A DNA stretch of 64,000 bases from positions 201,414-265,413 of the forward strand of contig DASXOB010000003.1 in the NCBI GenBank assembly GCA_036494545.1, in the 5' to 3' direction. A program made the position numbers and the translations under genes. The notes below the pieces were generated by a model. The model did not search any database, had not been told where the DNA came from, and saw nothing but the letters and a program-made list of their open reading frames with translations. Of the stretch, positions 32,762-41,326 are shown in pieces. Each line of letters opens with the position of its first letter. The first letter of the stretch is position 1. The DNA is from JAICXG01 sp036494545. Its GTDB lineage: Bacteria; Verrucomicrobiota; Verrucomicrobiia; Chthoniobacterales; UBA10450.

Positions 32762-35200
32762 ATGAAAACAACACCGTCACGTGGAATCAATGGGCTTCGC
32801 CATTTGTTCGTTAGGCAGCGAATCGCGTTATCGTTGCTATATCTTGGTGCGGCCCTCGCGTTCGTGCAGCCATCCGCGGGTGCTCCCTTTGAATGGGAAA
32901 AGACGGGCAGCCTCGCCACCGCACGTCGGGCTCAGACGGCGACGTTGCTGCCCAACGGCAAGGTGCTCGTCACAGGAGGCTATCCCTACACTGCCAGCGT
33001 GGAGCTCTATGATCAGGCTAGCCGAGCCTGGAAGGCCACTGGCAGCCTCGGCACCGCACGCGACAGGCACACGGCGACGTTGTTGCTCAACGGGAAAGTA
33101 CTCGTCGCAGGCGGTGAGGATGACTTTGGAGAACCTCTGGCAAGCGCGGAACTCTACGATCTAGCCAGCGGAACCTGGACGGCGACCGGTAACCTCGGGG
33201 GGGTGCGCCGTTGGCACACGGCCACCCTGCTGCCCAACGGAATGGTGCTTGTCGCAGGCGGACTGGGCACTGACTCTCTGGCGAGCGCGGAGCTTTACGA
33301 TCCCGCGAGCGGAACCTGGACGCCCACCGGCAACATGATTCAAGCCCGCTTTTTTCACACAGCAACCTTGTTGCGGACTGGCAAGGTGCTCGTCTGTTCT
33401 GACACGAGCGCGGAACTCTACGATCCCGCGAGCGGAACCTGGACGGCGACTGGCAGCCTCGCCATCGGACGTAGCAACCACACGGCAACGTTACTGCCGA
33501 GCGGCAAGGTGCTCGTCGCAGGCGGTTCTAATGATGCGAGCACGGAGCTCTATGATCCAGAGAGCGGAACTTGGACGATCACCGGTAGCCTCGTCAACGA
33601 ACGCTATTGGCACACAGCGACGTTATTGCCCAACGGTAAAGTACTCGTCGCAGGTGGTTCTTCTGACATAAACGCCTTCGACACTCTGGAGAGCGCGGAG
33701 CTCTATGATCCAGAAAGCGGGCTCTGGGCCGCCACCGGTAGTCTCGGCACCAAACGCCTTGCCTTTACGGCAACTCTGCTCGCTAACGGCAAGGTCCTCG
33801 TCGCAGGCGGCGATCACTACCCGAAAATTTTGGCAACTGCCGAACTGTATGATTCTGCGAACGGGACCTGGACCGCCACGGACAGCCTCGCCACCGGCCG
33901 CAGATTGCATACAGCGACCCTGCTATCCAATGGCCAGGTCCTTGTGGCAGGCGGCCTAGACGGCGCTGACCTCCCGAGTGCAGAACTTTACGATTCATCG
34001 AGCGGAACCTGGATGACAACCGGCAGCCTCGCCACCGCTCGCGATTCTCACACAGCGACGTTGCTGCCCAACGGCAAGGTGCTTATTGCAGGTGGCTACA
34101 ACCTCGACAGCATCTATCTAGCGAGCGCGGAACTTTTCGATGCTGCGAGTGGGACATGGTCAACTACCGGCAGCCTGGCGACCGAACATTCTGACCACAC
34201 CGCCACGTTGCTGGCCGACGGCAAAGTGCTCATCGCCAGTGGCGCGAGTAACAGCGGCATTACGCTGAGCGCGGAACTCTACGATCCTATAAACGGAGAT
34301 TGGACCGCGACTGGAAATCTCATCACTGGGCGCGAAGGCCATACGGCTACGTTACTTCCCAGCGGCAAAGTGCTTGTTGCAGGCGGTGCAAATGGCAACT
34401 TTCTCGCGAGCGCAGAACTTTACGATCCAGCAAGCGGAACTTGGACATCCACTGGCAGCCTCGCCAATGCACGCTGTTTTCACTCCGCGACACTGCTGCC
34501 CAACGGCAAAGTGCTCGTCGCAGGTGGCGTTGGAAGTAACACCCTCAACAGCGCGGAACTCTACAATCCAGCAAGCGGCACATGGACACTCACTGGCAGC
34601 CTCGCAGACGCGCGCGAATACCACACAGCCACTCTGTTACCTGAGGGGCGGGTTCTGGTTACTGGAGGTTTTGGCACGACCGACTATCTCGCGAGTTCGG
34701 AACTCTACGATCCGGCCAGTGGGAGATGGTCGGCAAGCGGCAGCCTAACGAAAGCACGGTGGGAGCACACGGCGACGTTGTTGACCACCGGAAACGTCCT
34801 CGTGGCAGCTGGTGACAACAGCGGTCCCCTCACCAGCGCGGAACTCTACGACGTGGGGCTTGGATTCAGCAGTCACTGGCAGCCCAGGATAGCAAACGCC
34901 TCGATGCGCGAATTTGGCAACGGCCATCTCGTTCTCGCTGGATTACGTTTCCAAGGCATCTCGGAAGCTTCCGGCGGCAATTCGCAGAACTCATCGACCA
35001 ATTATCCAATCGTCCAGTTGCGAAGCCTCGACAACAGTCAGGTCGCTTTTCTCCCGGCTGATCCACTCCGCGGCTGGTCGGACACGAGCTTTGTATCTCG
35101 TCCAATAGGAAACTTTCCTCCGGGTCCCGCTTTGGTGACCGTCTTTACCAATGGGATCCCCAGTGACGCAAAGTATCTACTCATCGACAAACCTCACTAA
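32762..35200 (+). CDS. Secreted kelch-repeat protein with 14 tandem repeats
   Basis: 812 residues from the ATG at 32762, preceded by GGAGG. A signal peptide (IALSLLYLGAALAFVQPSAG) is followed by about 14 near-identical repeats of 40-52 residues (about residues 42-700). Each reads roughly W-TATGSL-ATAR-HTATLLPNGKVLVAGG- then ASAELYDPASGT. The count suggests two seven-bladed propellers. A C-terminal domain of about 110 residues (SEASGGNSQNSSTNYPIVQL) is seen in other kelch-like exported proteins. The repeats are also similar at DNA level, which invites recombination and assembly collapse. Motif copies lie at 32808 and 34743. Likely a binding protein; ligand unknown. Confidence 0.88.
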   Translation: MKTTPSRGINGLRHLFVRQRIALSLLYLGAALAFVQPSAGAPFEWEKTGSLATARRAQTATLLPNGKVLVTGGYPYTASVELYDQASRAWKATGSLGTARDRHTATLLLNGKVLVAGGEDDFGEPLASAELYDLASGTWTATGNLGGVRRWHTATLLPNGMVLVAGGLGTDSLASAELYDPASGTWTPTGNMIQARFFHTATLLRTGKVLVCSDTSAELYDPASGTWTATGSLAIGRSNHTATLLPSGKVLVAGGSNDASTELYDPESGTWTITGSLVNERYWHTATLLPNGKVLVAGGSSDINAFDTLESAELYDPESGLWAATGSLGTKRLAFTATLLANGKVLVAGGDHYPKILATAELYDSANGTWTATDSLATGRRLHTATLLSNGQVLVAGGLDGADLPSAELYDSSSGTWMTTGSLATARDSHTATLLPNGKVLIAGGYNLDSIYLASAELFDAASGTWSTTGSLATEHSDHTATLLADGKVLIASGASNSGITLSAELYDPINGDWTATGNLITGREGHTATLLPSGKVLVAGGANGNFLASAELYDPASGTWTSTGSLANARCFHSATLLPNGKVLVAGGVGSNTLNSAELYNPASGTWTLTGSLADAREYHTATLLPEGRVLVTGGFGTTDYLASSELYDPASGRWSASGSLTKARWEHTATLLTTGNVLVAAGDNSGPLTSAELYDVGLGFSSHWQPRIANASMREFGNGHLVLAGLRFQGISEASGGNSQNSSTNYPIVQLRSLDNSQVAFLPADPLRGWSDTSFVSRPIGNFPPGPALVTVFTNGIPSDAKYLLIDKPH

Positions 35201-35401
35201 TCAGAACTAACAAAGAAACATACCCGGACCAAGACTGTGAAAACATGTCGAGTAGGGTCTTGTCGTGCGAGACTTCGGTGAAATTAGAGGGCCCCACATA
35301 CAGAATCTCTCGCCGTGCATCCGCCAGATGTCCCCGGCTTTTCCATGCAAGCCGGAACGTCGGACTCTATTCGGAAACAAAACGTAGGAACAACTTCTCT
35401 T

Positions 35402-36124
35402 ATGAACAATGACTCTAACTCTCGCTTCGGCTCACGAGCTCCTCGTAATCAACAGCCTGCCTCAATTGCCAATAAGCGCTGGGCTGCCTATGCCATGGCT
35501 GGTGCAGCTACGGCACTCTCTGCCAATAACTCCGCGGAAGCTGGTATCCATTATTTCAACATTATGGATAAAACATTCGGCTGGCCCAGGGATGGTAAAG
35601 TTGCCTTCCAGCTTGATCAACCAGGCGATTCCTTCTACTTCATACACGGCAAATTCTCAGGGTGTGGTGAGGCGGACTTTGGGATTGTTAATCTAAGTGC
35701 CACTGACCCTCGTTTCAGGGGGTTTCGCGCCCACGACTATTATTATGTTTCCAAGCTAACCTTCGGCCAGAAGATATCGTCGGGCAGTTTTGTTGGGTAT
35801 TTCCTTAAAGGAGGTATCATGGCGGGCTGCAGCTTTCTGGGCACCTACCACCAATGGGAGGATCCCGGAATGGGCTTCGTGGGTTTTAGGTTTCGAAGCG
35901 GTGCGGGCACCCAATACGGGTGGGTACGGGTTCGGACGCTTGGCGGGCCACAGAATGCTTTCCGAGTGCTTGACTATGCCTATGCCGATCCCGGTGAGCC
36001 TATTGCCGCCGGGCAGACGTCAAGTGATAAAGCTGCACCGGACCAGGGTTCTCTTGGCTGGCTCGCGCTCGGCGCCGGAGGAATCTTAGCATGGCGTAAA
36101 AGTCGTTCCCGAGCCGCAAATTAA
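35402..36124 (+). CDS. Exported protein with C-terminal sorting-like tail, paralogue 1 of 3
   Basis: 240 residues from the ATG at 35402. After a basic N-terminus comes a conserved export segment (KRWAAYAMAGAATALSANNS, ending AEAG). The middle is a beta-rich domain with paired aromatic motifs (FQLDQPGDSFYFIHG, MGFVGFRFRSGAGTQYGWVR, LDYAYADPGEPIAAG). The C-terminus is DQGSLGWLALGAGGILAWRK followed by SRSRAAN: a Gly/Ser turn, about 15 hydrophobic residues and a basic tail. This is the architecture of PEP-CTERM/MYXO-CTERM sorting signals, but without their named motif. First of three tandem paralogues. Confidence 0.8.
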   Translation: MNNDSNSRFGSRAPRNQQPASIANKRWAAYAMAGAATALSANNSAEAGIHYFNIMDKTFGWPRDGKVAFQLDQPGDSFYFIHGKFSGCGEADFGIVNLSATDPRFRGFRAHDYYYVSKLTFGQKISSGSFVGYFLKGGIMAGCSFLGTYHQWEDPGMGFVGFRFRSGAGTQYGWVRVRTLGGPQNAFRVLDYAYADPGEPIAAGQTSSDKAAPDQGSLGWLALGAGGILAWRKSRSRAAN

Positions 36125-36206
36125 CCCGCTGTTTGTTACTCCCATGGCGGGCAAACATTCCATACGCGATATAAAAATACAGCAGCGAACAAGAAAGGGC
36201 CATCCA

Positions 36207-36938
36207 ATGAAAGGTCACTCTAACTCTCAATTCACCTCAACACCTGCCTGTAACCGCAAAGCCCGCCCAATCACAAGGGCACGCTGGGTTGCCTACGCCG
36301 CGGCCGGTGCTGCTACTGCATTAATCAAAAGTAACTCCGCCGAAGCCGCCATCCATTATTCGGGGATTCTGAATGTGCGGCTCCCGGTCGGCCGGGAGGA
36401 AACCAAATCGTTCCAACTGGATCAGCCCGGGGACTTCTTTGTCTTAAAGCACACTTCTTACGAAGGGCGTTGGCGAGCCTTTTTCACGATTTACGGAATC
36501 GTCTCGCATGCTTTTAACGGGCCCAGCGTAACTCATTTCGGTTATGGTTGGGGCTATGCTTCGAAGCTACGTTCAGGCCAGAGAATATGGTTAGGTCCCT
36601 TTTTTTCCAAGACATTTCAAGGGTTCGGTCCTGGCCTTTTAGCGTATTTCGGTTTCTCACACGAGCAGTGGACGGATTTCGGAAAGGGCTTCGTCGGTTT
36701 TAGATTTAACAGTGGGGCGGGCATGCAATATGGGTGGGCACGGCTTAAGGTAGCAGGCCTCCCGCAGAATGATTTTGAGCTCATTGATTACGCCTATGGT
36801 GACCCCGGTGAACCGGTAAGAGCTGGACAAGCATCGAGTGACGAGCAAGCACCCGATCAGGGTTCTCTCGGCTGGCTTGCGCTTGGCGCCGTGGGACTCC
36901 TTGCTTGGCGTAAGAGCCGATCGCAAGCCAGACGTTAA
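36207..36938 (+). CDS. Exported protein with C-terminal sorting-like tail, paralogue 2 of 3
   Basis: 243 residues from the ATG at 36207, where the MKGHSNSQF leader resembles the other two copies. The export segment is ARWVAYAAAGAATALIKSNS then AEAA. The domain shares FQLDQPGD, GKGFVGFRFNSGAGMQYGWA and LIDYAYGDPGEPVRAG with its neighbours. The tail is DQGSLGWLALGAVGLLAWRK followed by SRSQARR. It lies 82 bases after paralogue 1. The central region is the most divergent part, as if the scaffold is kept while the exposed face varies. Confidence 0.8.
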   Translation: MKGHSNSQFTSTPACNRKARPITRARWVAYAAAGAATALIKSNSAEAAIHYSGILNVRLPVGREETKSFQLDQPGDFFVLKHTSYEGRWRAFFTIYGIVSHAFNGPSVTHFGYGWGYASKLRSGQRIWLGPFFSKTFQGFGPGLLAYFGFSHEQWTDFGKGFVGFRFNSGAGMQYGWARLKVAGLPQNDFELIDYAYGDPGEPVRAGQASSDEQAPDQGSLGWLALGAVGLLAWRKSRSQARR

Positions 36939-37018
36939 CTCGCCCTTTATTACTGCCATGGCGCGAAGCCTTATATCTGCTGATGAATACATCTATGAAC
37001 AAGGAAAGAACCATTGCT

Positions 37019-37744
37019 ATGAACACTGACAATAAGTCTCAGCTTGCCTCAGCAACTGTTAGTAGCCGCAAACCGGCCTCAATCCCAAAGACGCGTTGGG
37101 CCGCCTACGCCACGGCCAGCGCAGCTACCGCTCTTACCGTTAGCTCCGCAGAGGCCGTCATTCATTATTCGGGTCGGCTGGACCTGCATTTCCACGAAGG
37201 AGACCGAACGTTTTCGTTGGATCAGCCGGGCGATTCTTGTCGATTATTTAATTTCATAAATTCTTACCATGAAGGTTTGGTCCTTTTTTATGTTAGCGGG
37301 ATCGCTTCGGCCGCATTCAGAGGATTCCCAGTCGGCGGTTCTTTGTATGCTTCAAAGTTGTCTGCTGGTCAGAACATATCGGCGGGTTCCTTCACTCAGA
37401 ACGCGCCGGGGCGTCGTGGTGGCATCTTAATCGGTGACTACTTCGGCGAGGGGAGTCAGTATGGGCAGTGGAGAAGACCAGGCCCCGGTTTTATTGGTTT
37501 CAGATTTAACAGCGGCGCGGGTGTGCAATATGGGTGGGTAAGGATCAAGATGCCGCGTCATTTTCATAAAAGCGTGCCCTTAGAGCTGATCGACTACGCC
37601 TACGCCGACCCCGGTGAGCCTATCACAGCCGGGCAAACATCAAGTAGTGAACAAGCGCCCGGCCAAGGTTCTCTCGGCTGGCTTGCGCTTGGTGCCGGGG
37701 GGCTCCTGGCATGGCGCAAGAGTCGGTCCCGAGCGGCACGTTAA
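37019..37744 (+). CDS. Exported protein with C-terminal sorting-like tail, paralogue 3 of 3
   Basis: 241 residues from the ATG at 37019 (MNTDNKSQLAS); upstream in-frame ATGs at 36983 and 36998 add a few residues. The export segment is TRWAAYATASAATALTVSSA then EAV. Shared blocks are FSLDQPGDSC, GFIGFRFNSGAGVQYGWVRI and LIDYAYADPGEPITAG. The tail GQGSLGWLALGAGGLLAWRK followed by SRSRAAR is nearly identical to that of paralogue 1. The three genes look like recent tandem duplicates. Function unknown; a surface or matrix role is inferred from the signals. Confidence 0.8.
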   Translation: MNTDNKSQLASATVSSRKPASIPKTRWAAYATASAATALTVSSAEAVIHYSGRLDLHFHEGDRTFSLDQPGDSCRLFNFINSYHEGLVLFYVSGIASAAFRGFPVGGSLYASKLSAGQNISAGSFTQNAPGRRGGILIGDYFGEGSQYGQWRRPGPGFIGFRFNSGAGVQYGWVRIKMPRHFHKSVPLELIDYAYADPGEPITAGQTSSSEQAPGQGSLGWLALGAGGLLAWRKSRSRAAR

Positions 37745-37896
37745 TTGTCCATTGCCACTAGCCGGTAAACACTCGAGTTGTAACGCGATTCAAAAAGTGA
37801 CGGAGAATATTGCGAACGGCTGAAACTCTCTGCACTGGATGGCGGTGAGCTTCTAGCTCTACCGGGGCGCAATTCGCCGGATTGGTCTTATCATCA

Positions 37897-38829
37897 TCAA
37901 ACTACCGCCGTCTCAGTCTCCTCGATGACTTCTGGCGGCTTCGGTTTCCCAAAAAGCACAGCAAGTAAGGCTCCCATGGCGACTAACGCAATACCCGAGA
38001 CCATCTGCAGCGTATAGCTTTCGCCGAAGATGGTGATGCCGAAAATGAGCGCGTAGATAAGGCCGAGATAGTTAAGGACAGCCACCGTCGCGACGCGCTC
38101 GGCTTGAAGGGATTTCGTCAGGCACACTTGACCTATCTGAGTCAGGACACCGCACATCAGCAGGCAAAACCATTCCCATGGGACAGGTGTTTTCCATCCG
38201 AAAAGAATAAAAGCAAAGCCGGCCGCGACGCCGACAAGCTGGAAATGCAGCACCACGACAATCGGCTCTTCGCGTTCGCGTAATCGCCGCACCAGATTAT
38301 AAGCCATGCCGGAACAAACTGCGGAAGCAACTCCAATCAGGAGATAGAACGTGGAGACATGGGAATCAAAACCTTTGATCACCAATACTCCGGCAAACGC
38401 AACGCCATAACATAGCCATTGCGGCGCCCGCACCGATTCGCGCAGGAGAAAGACTCCGATAAGTGCGGTAAAGATGGGTGAAAGATATTGAATCGTGACT
38501 GCCGTAGCGAGAGGCATGCGTTGCAGAGTGAGAAAGAAGGTGTAAAGCGCGAGTGTGCCGAAAGTCCCGCGCGCGATCAGGAGGGTGCGATTGTTACCCT
38601 GCCAATCCAGTCGCCGCCGCGCGACGTGCACTCCGCAAATCATTCCCGAAACAAGACAGCGAAAGAAAACGATCTCCATCGCCGGGATGCGATCGAGTTG
38701 CTTGATAAAAACATTCATGACCGCGAAAGCCAGCGTGGCCAAAAGCATGTTCGCAATGCCGCCGCGAAAGCGAGGCGATCTCCTGCGCGACATCATCTCG
38801 ATCGACTCAGGCATGCCGGCACGTTCCAC
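37897..38829 (-). CDS. EamA/DMT-family transporter
   Basis: 310 residues with ten predicted membrane spans and two EamA repeats. The first half starts at ANMLLATLAFAVMNVFIKQL and includes the family text VTIQYLSPIFTALIGVFLLRE; the second half ends VAVLNYLGLIYALIFGITIF with GE. DMT-family proteins export metabolites such as amino acids or take up small solutes; no substrate can be assigned. Monocistronic. The exact start among several N-terminal Met codons is uncertain. Confidence 0.87.
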   Translation of the reverse strand: MERAGMPESIEMMSRRRSPRFRGGIANMLLATLAFAVMNVFIKQLDRIPAMEIVFFRCLVSGMICGVHVARRRLDWQGNNRTLLIARGTFGTLALYTFFLTLQRMPLATAVTIQYLSPIFTALIGVFLLRESVRAPQWLCYGVAFAGVLVIKGFDSHVSTFYLLIGVASAVCSGMAYNLVRRLREREEPIVVVLHFQLVGVAAGFAFILFGWKTPVPWEWFCLLMCGVLTQIGQVCLTKSLQAERVATVAVLNYLGLIYALIFGITIFGESYTLQMVSGIALVAMGALLAVLFGKPKPPEVIEETETAVV

Positions 38830-38983
38830 GCGCGTCGATTTGGAACAAGTCAGGCCATGTGCGGGCGTTGCGTCCGCTAGCCGGTCGAGCCTCCAACGCT
38901 ACTCTCTCTCAGCCTGGATGTAGCCATGCAAGACCGAAGGGTAAACGAACATAAGCTTGTCCCCCACCCTTCTCCTGCCATAT

Positions 38984-39301
38984 TCAGACAGTTTCCACAA
39001 TCACCGCGGTTCCATAGCACAAGACCTCAGTTACTCCGGACATGAGCTCGGTGGCGTCGTATCTGATCCCCAAGACTGCGTTAGCTCCGAGTTCCTGCGC
39101 GTGAGCGATCATCATCTCGAAGGCTTCCGCGCGCGTCTTCTCGCAGAGGGTTGTGAAAAGAGTGATGTTGCCACCGACCAGAGTCTGCAAACCGCCGCCG
39201 ATCGTACCCACAATCGAGCGCGAACGGACGGTAATTCCTCGTACCACGCCCAGATTCTTTTTCACCTTGAAACCGTCCAGGGTGAAAGCCGTTGTTGTCA
39301 T
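38984..39301 (-). CDS. YbjQ-family protein (UPF0145)
   Basis: 105 residues from the ATG at 39301 (MTTTAFTLDGF); an ATG at 39313 adds four. The family text is complete: LGVVRGITVRSRSIVGTIGG, EKTRAEAFEMMIAHAQELGA and NAVLGIRYDATE. UPF0145 proteins form pentamers and have been called heavy-metal-binding on weak grounds. An attC-like site begins 28 bases upstream of the start, so this may be the last gene read from the cassette cluster, or a native gene next to it. No attC-like site is seen after its stop. Confidence 0.85.
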   Translation of the reverse strand: MTTTAFTLDGFKVKKNLGVVRGITVRSRSIVGTIGGGLQTLVGGNITLFTTLCEKTRAEAFEMMIAHAQELGANAVLGIRYDATELMSGVTEVLCYGTAVIVETV

Positions 39302-39328
39302 TCCGTGGTCCATAACTTTTCTAGATAA

Positions 39329-39451
39329 ATCTAACGATACTCAGGTCCGATACCCTGCCGAGAACGCAGCAGGCAGCGCGTTGAAGTAATAAAGTCATGA
39401 GACAATTAGCTATAACACCGACTCGCGGTCAGATCCGACGCGTGCTTAAAT
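39329..39451 (-). repeat. Putative integron attC site (123 bp)
   Basis: The outer 7-mers are ATCTAAC (39329-39335, fits RYYYAAC) and CTTAAAT (39445-39451, one base from GTTRRRY). Inner arms pair imperfectly: GTCCGATACC...GCCGAG on the left against CTCGCGGTCAGATCCGAC on the right. An 8-base spacer on the left and a 5-base spacer on the right match the better sites at 44458 and 47303, as does the length. It lies 14 bases after the stop at 39465. Confidence 0.55.
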
Positions 39452-39464
39452 GCATTGCTCTCAC

Positions 39465-39665
39465 TCATCGCATATGCGCATGAAAATGGGCTGCCGACTG
39501 AGGATAGGTCATCACAGCCGCAAAGACAAATCCTCCGACCTGTAGCAGAACGAAGAGACCTATCGGGCCAAATGCGTGGACGCCTCGCTTCCGGAAAAGA
39601 TAAATCGGAGCAACCGATGGCCAAAGCCAGTACACCAGCGAATCGAAGTCATATGCCATAGTCAC
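39465..39665 (-). CDS. Small membrane protein, cassette-encoded, possibly C-terminal half of a frameshifted gene
   Basis: 66 residues with two hydrophobic segments (LVYWLWPSVAPIYLF and FGPIGLFVLLQVGGFVFAAV). It begins exactly where a 50-codon minus-strand frame (39662-39814) stops, in a different frame. That frame starts MYLLCWGGDWVLWICRRAKS, 13 bases after an attC-like end at 39827. Together they would make one protein of about 115 residues, so either a single frameshift split a cassette gene or two tiny coupled genes exist. No family recognised. Confidence 0.55.
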   Translation of the reverse strand: MTMAYDFDSLVYWLWPSVAPIYLFRKRGVHAFGPIGLFVLLQVGGFVFAAVMTYPQSAAHFHAHMR

Positions 39666-39814
39666 ACCGCTCCTCTGCGCATCGGCCTGAACCCACCAGG
39701 CGATGCTCCAAGGCCAACGAACAATTTGCGAGCCATGATGCGATCGTCAGCATCCGATTTGGCTCGCCGACAAATCCATAAAACCCAGTCACCGCCCCAG
39801 CACAGAAGATACAT
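39662..39814 (-). CDS. Short cassette ORF, possible N-terminal half of the gene at 39465
   Basis: 50 residues starting MYLLCWGGDWVLWIC at 39814 and ending GGFRPMRRGAV. The stop overlaps the next start by four bases. The hydrophobic start followed by a basic region (CRRAKSDADDRIMARKL) fits the N-terminus of a small membrane protein continued by the downstream frame. It is supported mainly by its position directly after an attC-like end. Confidence 0.4.
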   Translation of the reverse strand: MYLLCWGGDWVLWICRRAKSDADDRIMARKLFVGLGASPGGFRPMRRGAV

Positions 39815-39826
39815 AGTGGGGTCAGC

Positions 39827-39866
39827 ATCTAACGACGACAAGTTGAACCACATTTTCGAAGCCGCG
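39827..39866 (-). repeat. Partial attC-like end
   Basis: ATCTAACGACGACAAG at 39827-39842 closely matches the left end of the better attC-like sites (GCCTAACGAGAACAAG). Only about 25 bases separate it from a weak partner, GATTAGAG, near 39857, so the site seems internally deleted. It sits between the stop of the PH-domain gene (39869) and the next small gene. Confidence 0.4.
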
Positions 39867-39868
39867 GA

Positions 39869-40351
39869 TTAGAGGGCATGGCCAGTGACAAGGAGGTCGT
39901 TAACAAAAGCGTTCGGCTCGCAAGGAGAGACCACGACGTTTCGTCGACCAAGTCGTAGCACGACCGCGCGATTCGGATCTGTCACAAAAGCGCGGTAACT
40001 TCCAAGGAGCCTGTTGTAGTACCAGCCGCTGAAGGAAAAGAGCCCACCGATACCAAACGTGCGCACACTCCAACGCATTGCCCTTGAGTCAACCTGGGCG
40101 GAGCGCAAGTCGGCAAGCGGCAATCGAGTCGTCCAAAAGAGGCGGCGAATAAGAAGCGCTTCGGAAGTAACGGTATAGCTTTGGATGGTTAAGAGCAGAC
40201 CTCCCAACACGATGGCAAGTGGAAGAACCGCCAGCCACACATCGCCGCGGGCAGCGACTGTCACTGCAACAGTGACGCAAATGAGCGTAGCGAACACAGA
40301 CATATAGATCAGCGACCTGCTCCAAGGTGCCGTATAGTTTTTCATCGTCAT
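39869..40351 (-). CDS. Membrane protein with bacterial PH-like domain
   Basis: 160 residues. Two membrane spans at about 14-34 and 38-55 (LIYMSVFATLICVTVAVTVA, VWLAVLPLAIVLGGLLL) are followed by a cytoplasmic beta-domain. It has YTVTSEALLIRRLFWTTRLP, LADLRSAQVD, YRAFVTDPNRAVVLRLGRRN and VVVSPCEPNAFVNDL, the pattern of bacterial PH domains. Role unknown. It is flanked by attC-like sequences at both ends (39827 and about 40375), consistent with a cassette gene. Confidence 0.72.
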   Translation of the reverse strand: MTMKNYTAPWSRSLIYMSVFATLICVTVAVTVAARGDVWLAVLPLAIVLGGLLLTIQSYTVTSEALLIRRLFWTTRLPLADLRSAQVDSRAMRWSVRTFGIGGLFSFSGWYYNRLLGSYRAFVTDPNRAVVLRLGRRNVVVSPCEPNAFVNDLLVTGHAL

Positions 40352-40374
40352 ATCCTTTCAGGTGAAATGTAATG

Positions 40375-40500
40375 CCGTCTCTAGAAAAGAACAGCTGCCA
40401 CGAGCGTGGCGTGCGCAGCTCCTGGTAAAAGGCCTCTGGTCATTAACAAATTGGGCATACTTCGGCTCGCGGTCGACTCCATTAAGTGGTGGCATGTCAT
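40375..40500 (-). repeat. Degenerate attC-like site
   Basis: Inner arms AGCTGCCACGAGC (about 40393-40405) and GGCTCGCGGTCGACTCC (about 40464-40480) are imperfect complements, with the same register as the better sites. The left arm GCCACGAGCGTGGC echoes the 47303 site. The outer 7-mers no longer fit RYYYAAC/GTTRRRY. Located between the DUF1801 stop (40517) and the PH-domain start (40351). Probably inactive. Confidence 0.35.
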
Positions 40501-40516
40501 CTCGAACCTGCACGAA

Positions 40517-40915
40517 CTACTTCGCCATCAGACGCCCCTTCATATCAGTGTATGCAGCTTCGATTAGCTTCATTAGTGCCATCGCATCTACCTCACGCTC
40601 AGGGCTCAGTTTCACATGACGCATGAACCTGCCGGTGCCTTCCAAAAGGCCAGTCGGATCGGTAAGCTCGGTGCCACGAAAAAACCCGACATTGACGTGA
40701 GCTTTGAAGGCATTGACGTAGGCGAAGGCTGCATCGCCGACGCACGCGGTCGGATGACCATCATGCAATAGCTCTCGCACGTCGTCTCCGCGCTTGCGCA
40801 TGACTTCAAACCACCGCTGCGCGATCGCGCCCAAGCGATCCGAATGCTCACGCATCCAGACATCGACTGCAGAATCTCGCTCGACCGCAGTGCGGAAACG
40901 CCAAAGGTCGCTCAT
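40517..40915 (-). CDS. DUF1801-like protein
   Basis: 132 residues. The DUF1801 (YdhG-like) pattern appears as VRELLHDGHPTACVGDAAFAYVNAFKAHVNVGFFRGTELTDPTGLLEG (in pieces, about 47-94), followed by MRHVKLSPEREVD. Small proteins of this family are frequent cargo of integron cassettes and of soil chromosomes and lack a defined function. Its 3' side meets a degenerate attC-like site; no site is seen upstream. Confidence 0.75.
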   Translation of the reverse strand: MSDLWRFRTAVERDSAVDVWMREHSDRLGAIAQRWFEVMRKRGDDVRELLHDGHPTACVGDAAFAYVNAFKAHVNVGFFRGTELTDPTGLLEGTGRFMRHVKLSPEREVDAMALMKLIEAAYTDMKGRLMAK

Positions 40916-41326
40916 GACGATTTCATTTCAGCGCTGGTCCCCCAAAGCTGGAATCTCGAGCCTTGCGGGCTGGCGCGCAAGATATAGATCGATCTCAGGT
41001 CACATCTGCTCGCAAAGCCTGGTGAAAGTGCAGATTCTGTCGGAATTTTGTCGGATACAAATCGAAACTAAAATCGTTCTTGTGCCGGGCGAATGCGTGG
41101 ATGCTAATCAAAACATGGCGCATTGGATGACGCCAGGCGGGCAAAGCAGCGACGCCATGGCCGTGATCCTGGCGGATTCATGCTTGCCCGCTATCTCGTG
41201 AGCATCTTTTTCCAGGAGACTCCAGCCGCCACCGCGACTTATCGCGAAGTGACATCGCTGTTACTCGTTACCGCCCCTGTCTTCCTGCCCGCCTGGTTGC
41301 GCCCTGAGTGTCAACCAAATCGAAGC
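40916..41326. other. Intergenic region without a recognisable gene
   Basis: 411 bases; several short frames cross it but none has a domain or plausible start signals. No clear attC-like site was found here, so the cassette-like pattern is interrupted from this point to about 43.4 kb. Confidence 0.4.
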
